A DNA stretch of 64,000 nt, taken from Actinomadura montaniterrae (lineage in GTDB: Bacteria > Actinomycetota > Actinomycetes > Streptosporangiales > Streptosporangiaceae). Below are positions 9,015 through 17,670 of this stretch, in pieces. The notes under the pieces are model-generated. The model saw only the letters and a program-made list of their open reading frames with translations, made no database searches and was not told the DNA's origin. Where the stretch lies: NCBI RefSeq assembly GCF_008923365.1, contig NZ_WBMR01000030.1, positions 1 to 64,000 on the forward strand, read 5' to 3'. Position numbers and translations under genes: made by a program. Position 1 is the stretch's first letter. Every line of letters begins with the position of its first letter.

Positions 9015-9138
9015 ATGAACCCCTATGTCCCGTTGATCGGTGGTTCCGACTCCCGGTCGCCCGGGCAACACGGCGGCGGGACGCGTCCGCCGTGTAGGAA
9101 CCGCTTGGAAACTCGTGCCCCGCTCGCGCGGGGATGCG

Positions 9139-10041
9139 TCAGATCTTGGAGACCTGGTTGAAGCTGAGCTCGACCGGCGTCTCCCGGCCGAAGATCGAGA
9201 CCAGCACCTTGAGCTTCTGCTGCTCGGCGTTGATCTCGTTGACGGTCGCGGGGAGGGTGGCGAACGGGCCGTCCATGACGGTGACCGACTCGCCGACCTC
9301 GAAGTCGACGGTGGCGGCGACCTTGGCCTGCTCCTTGGCCTTGGCGACGCCCTCCTCCGGCTCCGGCGCCAGCAGGTTGGCGACCTCGTCCAGGCTCAGC
9401 GGGGACGGCTTGTTCAGCAGGCCGACGAACCCGGTCACGCCCGGCGTGTTGCGGACCGCGGCCCACGACTCGTCGGTCAGCTCCATCCGGACGAGGATGT
9501 AGCCCGGCAGGACCTTCTCGTTGACCTTCTGCCGCTTGCCGCCCTTGATCTCGGTCACCTCGTGCTGGGGGACCTCGATCTGGAAGATGTAGTCCTCCAT
9601 GTTGAGGGTCTGGGTGCGGGTCTCGATGTTGGTCTTGACCCGGTTCTCGTACCCCGCGTAGGAGTGCACGACGTACCAGTCGCCCGGCTGGAGGCGCAGC
9701 TGCATCTTGAAGTCGGCGTACGGGTCGGCGGGCGGCTCGGCCTCGGCCTCTTCGTCCGCGGCCTCCTCGCCGGCCTCTTCGTCCGCGCCCTCCTCGGCGG
9801 CGGGCACGTCCGCGGCCTCGGCGCCCTCGACGGCCTCGGCGAGGTCGGCGGCGTCCGCGGCGGCGTCGGGGGCGACGCCCTCGCCCTCGAGCTTCTCGTC
9901 CGCGGGCTCGGCCTCGCCGGCGGCGACGGCGGCCTCGGCCGCGTCCTCGGCGGGCTCGGCCGCCTGGCCGGCCGCAGCAGCCGCGGCGGACTGGGCCTCG
10001 TCAACGGCCTCGTCGTAGGGCGGCTGTGAGGGCTCGGACAC
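9139..10041 (-). CDS. nusG: transcription termination/antitermination factor NusG
   Basis: 300 residues. Binds RNA polymerase and links it to Rho or the ribosome. The NGN domain begins at about residue 115 ([16 protein letters not shown] ... [15 protein letters not shown] ... NTPGVTGFV), and the C-terminal KOW domain is [17 protein letters not shown] ... [11 protein letters not shown]. Before the NGN domain lies an Ala/Glu/Asp-rich, probably disordered extension of about 110 residues, as seen in several actinobacterial NusG proteins. It lies between secE and rplK in the canonical order. Confidence 0.97.
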   Translation of the reverse strand: MSEPSQPPYDEAVDEAQSAAAAAAGQAAEPAEDAAEAAVAAGEAEPADEKLEGEGVAPDAAADAADLAEAVEGAEAADVPAAEEGADEEAGEEAADEEAEAEPPADPYADFKMQLRLQPGDWYVVHSYAGYENRVKTNIETRTQTLNMEDYIFQIEVPQHEVTEIKGGKRQKVNEKVLPGYILVRMELTDESWAAVRNTPGVTGFVGLLNKPSPLSLDEVANLLAPEPEEGVAKAKEQAKVAATVDFEVGESVTVMDGPFATLPATVNEINAEQQKLKVLVSIFGRETPVELSFNQVSKI

Positions 10042-10142
10042 GGTGACTCTCTCTCCGGACGGTCTGCGGTGATGGATTTACGGTGCTGGCTTGCGGGTGG
10101 TGCGGCCGGGCCGGGCGGCGGTGACCGCGCGGCGGGTCGGGC

Positions 10143-10391
10143 TCAGCCGAAGATCTCGTAGATCCCCTTCTGCAGGCCGTAGTCGAATCCGGACACGATC
10201 GCGACCATGATCAGCACGAACACCAGCGACACGGTGGTGTAGGTGACGAGTTCGCGGCGGGTCGGCCAGATGACCTTGCGCAGCTCGGCGATGACCTGGC
10301 GCACGAACAGCGCCGGGGTGGTCCGCCTGGGGGCGGGCTTCCCCTTGCCCTCGTCCTTGGCCGCGGCCTCGCCGCGCGTCTCAGTCGCCAT
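10143..10391 (-). CDS. secE: preprotein translocase subunit SecE
   Basis: 82 residues: a Lys/Arg/Glu-rich cytoplasmic N-terminus, the conserved amphipathic stretch FVRQVIAELRKVIWPTRRELV, and one membrane segment (about residues 50-72). SecE clamps SecY in the Sec translocon. Single-span form typical of Gram-positive bacteria. It lies between tRNA-Trp and nusG, the usual actinobacterial arrangement. Confidence 0.97.
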   Translation of the reverse strand: MATETRGEAAAKDEGKGKPAPRRTTPALFVRQVIAELRKVIWPTRRELVTYTTVSLVFVLIMVAIVSGFDYGLQKGIYEIFG

Positions 10392-10513
10392 TGCCGCCGT
10401 TCACCTCATAGGTCGTGTTCCAACCACCCAGTGGTTGTCGCGCGGACCCGCGCCGCGGGACGCCACGGCGGGCGCCGTGGCGCGGCCGGCACCGGTGCGC
10501 GCACCGCACCTCG

Positions 10514-10586
10514 CAGGGCAGGAGGGACTCGAACCCCCAACCGCCGGTTTTGGAGACCGGAGCTCTACCAATTGAGCCACTGCCCT
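10514..10586 (-). tRNA. tRNA-Trp (CCA)
   Basis: Folds as a standard cloverleaf: acceptor AGGGCAG/CTGCCCT, D-arm GCTC/GAGC, anticodon loop CTCCAAA giving CCA, and T-arm with GGTTCGAGTCC. The 3' CCA is not encoded. Directly upstream of secE. Confidence 0.97.
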
Positions 10587-10842
10587 TCATTCTCCGGTTA
10601 AGGAGAACACCCCGGCCGCGGGACCGGGTGGGTGCCGTGCCCCAGCTTACGACCTCTTGGGGATGCCCGTGTGCGGACAGGGTCGTATACCGGTGACGCG
10701 TCACTAGGGAGGTGAGTCTACGTCGCCGAGCGCCCCGCGTCGAACCGGACGGCGCGCGAACCCCCGCGCCCGCCGCGGACGCCGTGCCACCGGCCCGGAT
10801 ATATCGCTCGGGTCACGGCCTCGCTTCTGTAACGATAGGGAT

Positions 10843-12054
10843 ATGAGCATCGACCGTCCTCGCATCTCCAAGCGCATCGCCGCGATATCCGAGTCCGCAA
10901 CGCTGGCCGTGGACGCCAAGGCCAAGGCCCTGAAGGCGGCGGGCCGCCCGGTCATCGGCTTCGGCGCGGGCGAGCCCGACTTCCCGACGCCGGACTACAT
11001 CGTCGAGGCGGCGGTGACCGCCTGCCGGGTGCCGCGCTTCCACAAGTACACGCCGGCGGGCGGGCTGCCGGAGCTGCGCGCCGCCATCGCCGAGAAGACC
11101 GAGCGGGACTCCGGCTACAAGGTCGAGGCGTCGCAGGTCCTGGTGACCAACGGCGGCAAGCAGGCGGTGTACGAGGCGTTCGCGGCGCTGCTGGACCCGG
11201 GCGACGAGGTGCTCGTCCCGACCCCGTACTGGACGACCTACCCCGAGTCGATCAAGCTGGCGGGCGGCGTGCCGGTGGACGTGGTCGCCGACGAGACCAC
11301 CGGCTACAAGGTGAGCGTCGAGCAGCTGGAGGCGGCCCGCACCGACCGGACGAAGGTGCTGCTGTTCGTCTCCCCGTCCAACCCGACGGGCGCGGTGTAC
11401 TCGCGCGACGAGATCGAGGCGATCGGCCGCTGGGCGGACGAGCACGGCCTCTGGGTCATCACCGACGAGATCTACGAGCACCTCGTGTACGGGGACGCGG
11501 AGTTCCACTCGATGCCCGTCGTGGTGCCGGAGCTGGCCGACCGCACGCTGGTGCTGAACGGCGTGGCGAAGACGTACGCGATGACGGGCTGGCGGGTGGG
11601 CTGGCTGATCGGCCCCGCGGACGTGGTGAAGGCCGCCGCGAACATGCAGTCGCACGCTACGTCGAACGTGGCGAACGTCTCGCAGGCCGCGGCGCTCGCC
11701 GCGGTGACCGGCGACCTGTCGGCGGTCGCGGAGATGCGCAAGGCGTTCGACCGGCGCCGCCAGACGATCGTGAGGATGCTGAACGAGATCCCCGGCATCG
11801 TGTGCCCGGAGCCGGAGGGGGCGTTCTACGCGTACCCGTCGGTGAAGGCGCTGCTCGGCAAGGAGATCCGCGGCAAGCGCCCGGAGACGTCGGTGGAGCT
11901 GGCGTCGCTGATCCTGGAGGAGGCCGAGGTCGCGCTGGTGCCCGGCGAGGCGTTCGGCACCCCCGGCTACTTCCGCCTCTCCTACGCCCTGGGCGACGAC
12001 GACCTCGTCGAAGGCGTCTCCCGCGTGGCGAAGCTCCTCAACGAGGCAAGCTGA
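10843..12054 (+). CDS. PLP-dependent aspartate-type aminotransferase
   Basis: 403 residues, fold-type I class I/II aminotransferase. Visible are [17 protein letters not shown], the substrate/PLP region [12 protein letters not shown], the [14 protein letters not shown] motif with the Asn-Pro, [11 protein letters not shown] with the PLP-ring Asp, and the PLP lysine region [14 protein letters not shown] (Lys about 246). It transfers the amino group of Asp (or similar) to 2-oxoglutarate in the cytosol. No Shine-Dalgarno site stands at a usable distance before the ATG, so the transcript may be leaderless. It ends in a very long terminator hairpin. Confidence 0.93.
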   Translation: MSIDRPRISKRIAAISESATLAVDAKAKALKAAGRPVIGFGAGEPDFPTPDYIVEAAVTACRVPRFHKYTPAGGLPELRAAIAEKTERDSGYKVEASQVLVTNGGKQAVYEAFAALLDPGDEVLVPTPYWTTYPESIKLAGGVPVDVVADETTGYKVSVEQLEAARTDRTKVLLFVSPSNPTGAVYSRDEIEAIGRWADEHGLWVITDEIYEHLVYGDAEFHSMPVVVPELADRTLVLNGVAKTYAMTGWRVGWLIGPADVVKAAANMQSHATSNVANVSQAAALAAVTGDLSAVAEMRKAFDRRRQTIVRMLNEIPGIVCPEPEGAFYAYPSVKALLGKEIRGKRPETSVELASLILEEAEVALVPGEAFGTPGYFRLSYALGDDDLVEGVSRVAKLLNEAS

Positions 12055-12056
12055 AG

Positions 12057-12108
12057 CTCGAATGAGAAGGGCCCCGAGGCATTCGCCTCGGGGCCCTTCT
12101 CATTCGAG
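12057..12108. terminator. 24-bp perfect hairpin terminator after aminotransferase gene
   Basis: Left arm 12057-12080 and right arm 12085-12108 are exact reverse complements around an ATTC loop. The size exceeds usual terminators. It stands between convergent genes and probably serves both. Confidence 0.85.
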
Positions 12109-12109
12109 G

Positions 12110-12173
12110 ACGCTCCGGCGGGGTCGTCCTGGCGGCCCCTCTCCGCCATTCGAGGACGTCCCCGCCGGAGCGT
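12110..12173. repeat. 14-bp inverted repeat next to the terminator
   Basis: ACGCTCCGGCGGGG (12110-12123) and CCCCGCCGGAGCGT (12160-12173) are exact reverse complements 36 bases apart, ending 3 bases from the stop codon of the following minus-strand gene. It may be the terminator of that gene. Confidence 0.6.
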
Positions 12174-12176
12174 GGT

Positions 12177-12932
12177 CTAGGGGCGCACGCCTTCGGCGAT
12201 GCGCATGAGCTGGTCCTTCGCGGTGCCGGCGGCGGTGACGGTGACGCCGGTGCCGGGCTTGGCGATCCAGGAGACCTGACGGCCGGAGCCGGGGCGGTCG
12301 CCGGTGAGCGCGGGCATGCCGCGGACGGTGGTGCGGGTCGGGACGCCGCCGACGGGGGCGAGGTCGGCGAGGCCGACGCCGCTGCCCTTGACGAGGGCGA
12401 TCTGCACCGAGCCGTCCGTCCCGCCCCATTTGCAGGTGGTGGTGCGGCGCTTGGCGTCGCCGGTGACCGTGCAGGGGCCGGCGGCGGTGAGGCCGCCCGG
12501 CAGGTACGTGACCCACGCCGGGAGCTTCACGGTGGCGCCGGGGCCGCCGGGCCGCCCGCCTCCCCCGCCGGCGTCGCCGCCGGACCGCGGGCGCGCGGAC
12601 GGCTTCGGCGTGGATCCCGCCTCGGGCCTCCCCTCTGGCGACGGGGACGCGGGGAGGCCCGAGGCGGGCCGCCGTTCCGGCTGCTCGAGGATCGCCGGTC
12701 CGCCCGAGGGGCGGGAGGTGGCGGAGTCTCCGGCAGGTGTGGCCCGGAACGACTGGTAGGTGGGCACCAGGGCGAGCGCGGCGACGGACGCGGCGGCGAC
12801 GCCGACGGTGGCGCGGATCCGGTTCGTGCGGCGCCGGTGGCGGCGCCGCACGTCGGCCACGAGCGAGGGCGGCGCGGCCGTCCCGGCCACCTGCTCGGCC
12901 ATGGCCGCGCGGAGTTCGCTCTCCAGGTCCAT
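12177..12932 (-). CDS. single-span membrane protein partner of ECF sigma factor (possible anti-sigma)
   Basis: 251 residues. Short cytoplasmic N-terminus (MDLESELRAAMAEQ), a basic patch RRRHRRRTNRIRA, one membrane helix (about 42-58), then a Pro/Ser/Gly-rich linker and an extracytoplasmic domain beginning near residue 130 (LPAWVTYLPGGLTAAGPC) with the pair Cys-Cys in GPCTVTG and TTTCKWGG. It starts 3 bases after the sigma gene stop, so the two are translated together. That layout is usual for SigE-group sigma factors, whose membrane partners are often unproven anti-sigmas; no zinc anti-sigma motif is visible. Confidence 0.75.
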   Translation of the reverse strand: MDLESELRAAMAEQVAGTAAPPSLVADVRRRHRRRTNRIRATVGVAAASVAALALVPTYQSFRATPAGDSATSRPSGGPAILEQPERRPASGLPASPSPEGRPEAGSTPKPSARPRSGGDAGGGGGRPGGPGATVKLPAWVTYLPGGLTAAGPCTVTGDAKRRTTTCKWGGTDGSVQIALVKGSGVGLADLAPVGGVPTRTTVRGMPALTGDRPGSGRQVSWIAKPGTGVTVTAAGTAKDQLMRIAEGVRP

Positions 12933-12935
12933 CGT

Positions 12936-13445
12936 TCAGCTCCCCATTGGCGCCAGGTTCGCGCCGAGTCGCTCCCGGAGTCTGGCGAGCCCCCGGGAGG
13001 CCTGGCTCTTGACGGTGCCGACGGAGCAGCCGAGCACCTGTGCGGTCTCCGCCTCCGAGAGGTCCTCCCAGAAGCGCAGCACCAGCACCGCCCGCTGCCG
13101 GGCGCCGAGCCTGCGCAGTTCGTCCATGAGCGTCCCCCTCAGCTCGACGGCGTGGGTGCCCGGGAGCGTCGGCGTCTCGGGCGGCCTCGCCATGTGGATC
13201 TCCCGCAGCACCTTCCAGCGCCGGGACCGGCTGATCACCAGGTTGACCAGGATCCGGCGCACGTAGGGCTCGGGGTCGGTGTCGGCGTCCAGCCGGCCCC
13301 AGTGCCGGTACGCCTTCTCCAGCGCGGTCTGCAGGATGTCCTCGGCGTCCTGCCGGGCACCGCACATCAGCGAGGCGGTGCGCAGCAGGGCATCGCCGCG
13401 TTCCGCCACGAACTCAACGAACGACTCGTCGTCTCGACGCCCCAC
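12936..13445 (-). CDS. ECF RNA polymerase sigma factor, SigE-family
   Basis: 169 residues. Region 2 (FVEFVAERGDALLRTASLMCG, DAEDILQTALEKAYRHW) and region 4 (GARQRAVLVLRFWEDLSEAETAQVLGCS, VGTVKSQASRGLARLRE) are intact, with the short linker typical of actinobacterial 'SigE family' ECF proteins. It directs RNA polymerase to a stress- or envelope-related regulon that cannot be read from sequence. Neighbours: a membrane partner gene downstream and the secreted LPKTG-repeat protein gene upstream on the same strand, both plausible targets. Confidence 0.92.
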   Translation of the reverse strand: MGRRDDESFVEFVAERGDALLRTASLMCGARQDAEDILQTALEKAYRHWGRLDADTDPEPYVRRILVNLVISRSRRWKVLREIHMARPPETPTLPGTHAVELRGTLMDELRRLGARQRAVLVLRFWEDLSEAETAQVLGCSVGTVKSQASRGLARLRERLGANLAPMGS

Positions 13446-13524
13446 TGTGCTCCGTCCGGGTGGAGGGGATCCCGCGTCCTGGGCGGACGGCCCCGCGCCT
13501 GGCCGTCCGCCCGGGTCCTTGCCG

Positions 13525-14523
13525 CTACTGCGCCTGCCGCAGGGCGGTGGCGACGTCCTTCGGCCCGCCGGCGAGGACGGGGCTGCCGTTCACGAACAGC
13601 GAGTAGCCGTTCGGGTCGAACACCAGGACCCCGCCGCCGCGCGGCCCCTGGTAGGCGGCGAAGCCGTCGACGGTGAGCGGGGTGCCGCCCTCGGGCAGCT
13701 TCAGAGCCTGCCGGAGCTGATTCTGCGTCATCCCGGCGGGGGTCTTCAGCGTTTCGACGGTGAGCCACCGGCCGGCCTTGCCGGTCCACTTCTGCGTGAC
13801 GGCGCAGATGTTCAGCTTCTTGAGGTCGGCGGTGCCGGGGGTGGCGGCGCTGTACTTGAGGCCCTTGGCGAGCATGACGGTCTTCTCGACGGGCCCGCCG
13901 ATCTTCACGGCGGGGGCGAGGGTGCGGCAGTCGAGCGCGGGCACGGCGGGCACCGCGGGCTTGCCGGGGACGCGCGCGGACGGCTTGGTGCTCGGGACGC
14001 CGCCCTTCGGCAGCGGCTTGGCGGACGGCGCGCACGCCGGCAGCTCCGGGTGGCCGGACGGGAGCGAGGTCGGCTGGGTACCCGGGGCGACGACGCCGGG
14101 GACGCCGGGGTTCGGGACGCTGACCGTGGGCTTGGCGGCCTCGGCCTTCTTCTTGGCGGTCTCGGCGTCCTTGCGGAGCTTCTCCGTGCCGGGCAGCTTG
14201 CTCGCGGGCACCTTGCCCTCGGGCAGCTTCCCGGTCGTCGGCAGGCCGGCGGTCGGCACGTCGCCCGGCTTGGGCAGGGCGCCGGTCTTCGGCAGCTCGC
14301 CGGTCTTCGGCAGCTTGCCGTTCTTCGGCGGCTGCGCCGGCAGGCAGGTCGGCGCGGTCTTCGGCGCGGCGTCGACGACCCGGTGCGCGGCCGGCAGCTT
14401 CGAGTCGCCGGACTGGAGGCCCGCGTCCTGGTGGGAGCCGGTCATGGCCCACGTGGCGCCGCCGCCCACGGCCACGGTCCCGATGGCGCCCGCCGCGATC
14501 AGTGCGGCCTTCAGCGTGATCAT
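13525..14523 (-). CDS. secreted or membrane-anchored Pro/Lys-rich protein with repeated LPKTG-like motifs
   Basis: 332 residues from the ATG at 14521-14523, which has AGAGGG upstream and opens a hydrophobic signal/anchor segment (ITLKAALIAAGAIGTVAVGG). Residues about 60-130 hold a low-complexity array with KLPKTGELPKTGALPKPG and related LPTTG, LPEGK and LPGTE steps. The C-terminal half contains a globular domain (FGVQ-like, ending with YQGPRGGGVLVFDPNGYSLFVNGSPV). There is no hydrophobic segment plus basic tail after the LPxTG motifs, so they are not an ordinary sortase signal. Function unknown. It lies 79 bases upstream of the ECF sigma gene. Confidence 0.75.
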   Translation of the reverse strand: MITLKAALIAAGAIGTVAVGGGATWAMTGSHQDAGLQSGDSKLPAAHRVVDAAPKTAPTCLPAQPPKNGKLPKTGELPKTGALPKPGDVPTAGLPTTGKLPEGKVPASKLPGTEKLRKDAETAKKKAEAAKPTVSVPNPGVPGVVAPGTQPTSLPSGHPELPACAPSAKPLPKGGVPSTKPSARVPGKPAVPAVPALDCRTLAPAVKIGGPVEKTVMLAKGLKYSAATPGTADLKKLNICAVTQKWTGKAGRWLTVETLKTPAGMTQNQLRQALKLPEGGTPLTVDGFAAYQGPRGGGVLVFDPNGYSLFVNGSPVLAGGPKDVATALRQAQ

Positions 14524-14733
14524 CGTCTGTGTCCCTCTCTGCCCGTCCGGTTGTTCTCCTCTTGCGCCCCTCGTATACGCGCGACCACGGAACGGGGTTG
14601 CACGCGTTTCCCAAGTTTTTTCGGTGATGTCCACGGGCGGGGATGGCCGCCGGGTGCCATGCGGGGTAGTCCGGTGTGATGATCCTGGTGGGGCGGGGGT
14701 TCAGCGGGACGCGCGATCCGGCAACATTGGTCC

Positions 14734-15846
14734 ATGGAGGCCCGTACCGTGTCACCCCGCCCGTCCCACGACCGTTCCGCGCGAGCGGACGCGGAGCCGG
14801 CCCGCCGCGAGCCCGCCGCCGCGCGGCCCCGCTCCGGCCGTCCGGACGTGGCCCTGCTCCCGAAGGCGCACCTGCACCTGCACTTCACCGGGTCGATGCG
14901 GCATTCGACGCTGGTGGAACTGGCCGCCGAGCACGGCGTCCACCTGCCGGACGCCCTGGTGGAGGACTGGCCGCCGAAGCTGCACGCCACCGACGAGCGC
15001 GGCTGGTTCCGGTTCCAGCGGCTGTACGACATCGCCCGTTCCGTCCTGCGGACGCCCGACGACATGCGGCGGCTGCTCCGCGAAACGGCGGAGGACGAGG
15101 CGGCGGAAGGGTCGGGCTGGCTGGAGATCCAGGTGGACCCGAGCGGCTACGCGGCGAAGTTCGGCGGGCTGACGCCGACCGTCGAACTGGTGCTGGACGC
15201 GGCGCGGGAGGCGGGCGAGGCGGCGGGCGTCGGGATCGGCGTGGTGATCGCCGCGAACCGGACCCGGCATCCCCTCGACGCCAAGACGCTCGCACGGCTG
15301 GCCGTCCGGTACACCGGGCAGGGCGTCGTGGGGTTCGGGCTGTCGAACGACGAGCGGCGCGGCCGGGCCTACGACTTCGAGGGGGCGTTCCGGATCGCCA
15401 AGCGGGGCGGGCTGCTGTCGGACCCGCACGGCGGCGAGCTGCTCGGCCCGGCGAGCGTCCGCGAGTGCCTGGAGACCCTCGACGCCGACCGGATCGGGCA
15501 CGGCGTGCGGGCCGTGGAGGATCCCCGGCTGCTGGCGCGGATCGTGGACCGCGGCGTGACGCTGGAGGTGTGCCCGGCGTCGAACGTGAGCCTGGGGGTG
15601 GCAGCGCGGCCGGAGGACGTCCCGGTACGGCGGCTGTTCGAGGCGGGCGCGTCGATCGCGCTGGGCGCGGACGACCCGCTGCTGTTCGGGTCCCGGCTGG
15701 CCCGCCAGTACGACATCGTCCGCGACGTGCACGGCTTCTCCGACGCCGAGCTGGCGGAGCTGGCGCGCCAGTCGGTGCGCGCATCGGCCGCCCCGGACGA
15801 CGTCCGCAAACGCCTCCTGGCCGGCATCGACGCCTGGAGGAGTTAG
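14734..15846 (+). CDS. add: adenosine deaminase-like metal-dependent hydrolase
   Basis: 370 residues, amidohydrolase superfamily. N-terminal metal site LPKAHLHLHFTGS (about 42-55), the Streptomyces-type block GSGWLEIQVDPSGYAAKFGG, VVGFGLSNDERRG, the site PHGGE where canonical enzymes have HAGE (about 225), RIGHGVRAVEDPRLL, CPASNVSLG, and the last metal Asp motif LGADDPLLFGS. Predicted to deaminate adenosine or a related purine nucleoside in the cytosol. An approximately 40-residue Arg/Ala-rich N-terminal stretch precedes the domain, so the true start may be later. Confidence 0.88.
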   Translation: MEARTVSPRPSHDRSARADAEPARREPAAARPRSGRPDVALLPKAHLHLHFTGSMRHSTLVELAAEHGVHLPDALVEDWPPKLHATDERGWFRFQRLYDIARSVLRTPDDMRRLLRETAEDEAAEGSGWLEIQVDPSGYAAKFGGLTPTVELVLDAAREAGEAAGVGIGVVIAANRTRHPLDAKTLARLAVRYTGQGVVGFGLSNDERRGRAYDFEGAFRIAKRGGLLSDPHGGELLGPASVRECLETLDADRIGHGVRAVEDPRLLARIVDRGVTLEVCPASNVSLGVAARPEDVPVRRLFEAGASIALGADDPLLFGSRLARQYDIVRDVHGFSDAELAELARQSVRASAAPDDVRKRLLAGIDAWRS

Positions 15847-15883
15847 TTTGCAGTGCCCTCGGCGTCAGGCGCTAGAGCGCCTT

Positions 15884-15984
15884 CCTTCAACGGGCACTGC
15901 GTGCGATCGCTGTGTTGACTGCACCGCCCTCGGCGGTCGGGCCCTGGAGGCCCTCCCTTCAACGGGCACTGCGTGCGATCGCTG
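15884..15984. repeat. 29-bp direct repeat, two copies 72 bp apart
   Basis: The 29 bases starting CCTTCAACGGGCACTGCG recur exactly at 15884-15912 and 15956-15984, and the preceding bases (GCAGTGCCCTCGG versus GCACCGCCCTCGG) are also similar, giving a tandem of two roughly 72-bp units. It lies in the 343-base gap between adenosine deaminase and the MFS gene, in which no coding gene is recognised. Confidence 0.75.
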
Positions 15985-16023
15985 CATCGCTCCGGCTCGG
16001 CCCTGGGGGCCTCGCTGCGCGAT

Positions 16024-16047
16024 CAAGTTCTCGCAAGCTCGAACTTG
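16024..16047. repeat. small inverted repeat downstream of the 29-bp repeats
   Basis: CAAGTTC (16024-16030) and GAACTTG (16041-16047) pair around TCGCAAGCTC. It may be part of the same intergenic repeat element or a terminator. Confidence 0.4.
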
Positions 16048-16189
16048 GCTTCGCTCGCGATCGCGACGGTTCAGGTCGCAGCGGGGCTGGGGTCGTCGGC
16101 TGAGGTCGTCGGGAGGCGGGGGCGCGGGCTGAGGTCGCCGGGGGCACGGCGGGGCGTCCGCTGGGGGACGGCCCGCCGCGGCGGCGTGG

Positions 16190-17608
16190 TCAGGCGGGGG
16201 TTTCGGCGGGGGCGGGGGTTTCGGCGGGGGCCTGCTCGGCGGTGACCGGGAGGTGGGCGGGGATGAGGAGGGCGGCGACGGCTCCGGCGCCGATGGCGGC
16301 GACGCCGAGCCACAGGGCGGGCTGGAGGCCGTCGGTGAACGCCTGCGGGCTGGTGAAGTCGCCCCGCGCGGCGAAGACGGCGCCGAGGACCGCGATGCCG
16401 AGGACGGTGCCGAGCTGGCGCAGCGAGTTGCTCACGCCGGACGCCACGCCGGACAGCTCCGGCGGCGCGAACCCGAGGACGGCGCGGGCGAGCGGCGGGA
16501 AGAACAGCGCCATGCCGACGCCCGCGAGGACGAACGCGGGCACCATCGCGGCGTAGCCCACGGTCGGCGAGAGGACGGCGGCGAGCCAGGCGAGGCCGGC
16601 GGTCTGGAACGCGAGCCCGATCGCGAGGACGTACCGGATGCCGAGGCGGGCGATGAGCGGCGGGGTGAGCGGGGCGATGAGCAGCGGCATGCCGGTCCAG
16701 GGCAGGGAGCGGACGCCGGCGCCGAGCGGGCTCATGTGCTGGACGCCCTGCATGAACTGGATGAGCAGGAACGTCGCGCCGAACATGCCGAACGACATGA
16801 CGAGGGACAGACCGTTGACGATGCTGAAGCCGCGGCTGCGGAACATCCGCAGGGGCAGCATCGGCTCGGCGGTGCGCGCCTCGTAGGCGACGAAGGCGGT
16901 CACGAGGACGGCGCCGGCGATGAGCGCGCCGAGGACCTGGGCGCTCGTCCAGCCGTGCTCGTTGGCGCGGACGAGGCCGAGGACGAGCCCGAGGACGCCG
17001 CCCGCGATGAGCACGGTGCCGGTGAGGTCGAGGCGCTTGGCGGCGCCGCGGCTCTCGGTGAGGAACCCGGGCGCGAGGGCGAGCAGCACGGCGCCGACGG
17101 GCACGTTGATCCAGAAGATCCACTGCCAGGTGGCGGCCTGGGTGACGGCGCCGCCGAGGACGGGGCCGAGCGCGACGCCGAGGCCGCTCATCATGCTCCA
17201 GGCGGCGAGCGCGACGCCGCGCCGGGCCGGCGGCACGGCGGCGGCGAGGAGGGTGAGGGTGAGCGGCATGACGATCGCGCCGCCGGCGCCCTGGACGGCG
17301 CGCGCCGCGATCAGCGTGCCGATGTCCGGGGCGAGCGCGGCGGCGGCGGACGCGCCGGTGAAGACGGCGAGGCCGCCGATGAACAGCCTGCGGCGCCCCC
17401 ACCGGTCGGCGATCGCGGCGGCGGGCAGTAGCAGCACGGCGAAGGTGAGCGTGTAGGCGTTGACCGTCCATTCGAGGCCTTCGAGGCCGGTGTCGAGGTC
17501 GGTGCGGATGTCGGGGAGCGCGTTGGTGACGATGAGGTTGTCGAGCGCCACCATGAACAGCGCGATGCCGGTGACGATGAAGGTCCGGACGGGATGCGGC
17601 TCCTTCAT
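16190..17608 (-). CDS. MFS drug-efflux transporter, DHA2 (EmrB/QacA) type
   Basis: 472 residues, about 14 membrane helices. Motif D1 near the start (LDNLIVTNALPDIRTDL), motif A DRWGRRRLFIGG after helix 2, motif B/C-like RAVQGAGGAIVMPLTLTL and GLGVALGPVLGG. Likely a proton-driven exporter of hydrophobic or cationic compounds. It lies 62 bases downstream of a TetR gene. A TetR-type operator half overlaps the start codon (17606-17627), and a matching site stands before the TetR gene, so substrate-induced derepression is the expected control. The C-terminus ends in a Pro/Ala/Glu repeat. Confidence 0.92.
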   Translation of the reverse strand: MKEPHPVRTFIVTGIALFMVALDNLIVTNALPDIRTDLDTGLEGLEWTVNAYTLTFAVLLLPAAAIADRWGRRRLFIGGLAVFTGASAAAALAPDIGTLIAARAVQGAGGAIVMPLTLTLLAAAVPPARRGVALAAWSMMSGLGVALGPVLGGAVTQAATWQWIFWINVPVGAVLLALAPGFLTESRGAAKRLDLTGTVLIAGGVLGLVLGLVRANEHGWTSAQVLGALIAGAVLVTAFVAYEARTAEPMLPLRMFRSRGFSIVNGLSLVMSFGMFGATFLLIQFMQGVQHMSPLGAGVRSLPWTGMPLLIAPLTPPLIARLGIRYVLAIGLAFQTAGLAWLAAVLSPTVGYAAMVPAFVLAGVGMALFFPPLARAVLGFAPPELSGVASGVSNSLRQLGTVLGIAVLGAVFAARGDFTSPQAFTDGLQPALWLGVAAIGAGAVAALLIPAHLPVTAEQAPAETPAPAETPA

Positions 17609-17627
17609 TAGTTATCACTCACTAACT
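17606..17627. promoter_or_regulatory. TetR operator at MFS start (copy 1)
   Basis: Right arm CACTAACT (17620-17627) is identical to that of the site at 18309-18330; the left arm shares TTAGT at the same spacing. It overlaps the MFS start codon, where bound repressor would block initiation. Confidence 0.7.
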
Positions 17628-17670
17628 TAGAGGGGTAAAAAAAATGGGCGCTCGCCGGACGGCCGCCCGT

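Noticed and set aside
10813-11655. Minus-strand 280-codon frame over the aminotransferase gene
   Set aside because: Antisense shadow of a gene with intact PLP-enzyme motifs.
13525-14523. Cell-wall sortase substrate
   Set aside because: LPKTG motifs are not followed by a hydrophobic segment and basic tail and lie far from the C-terminus.
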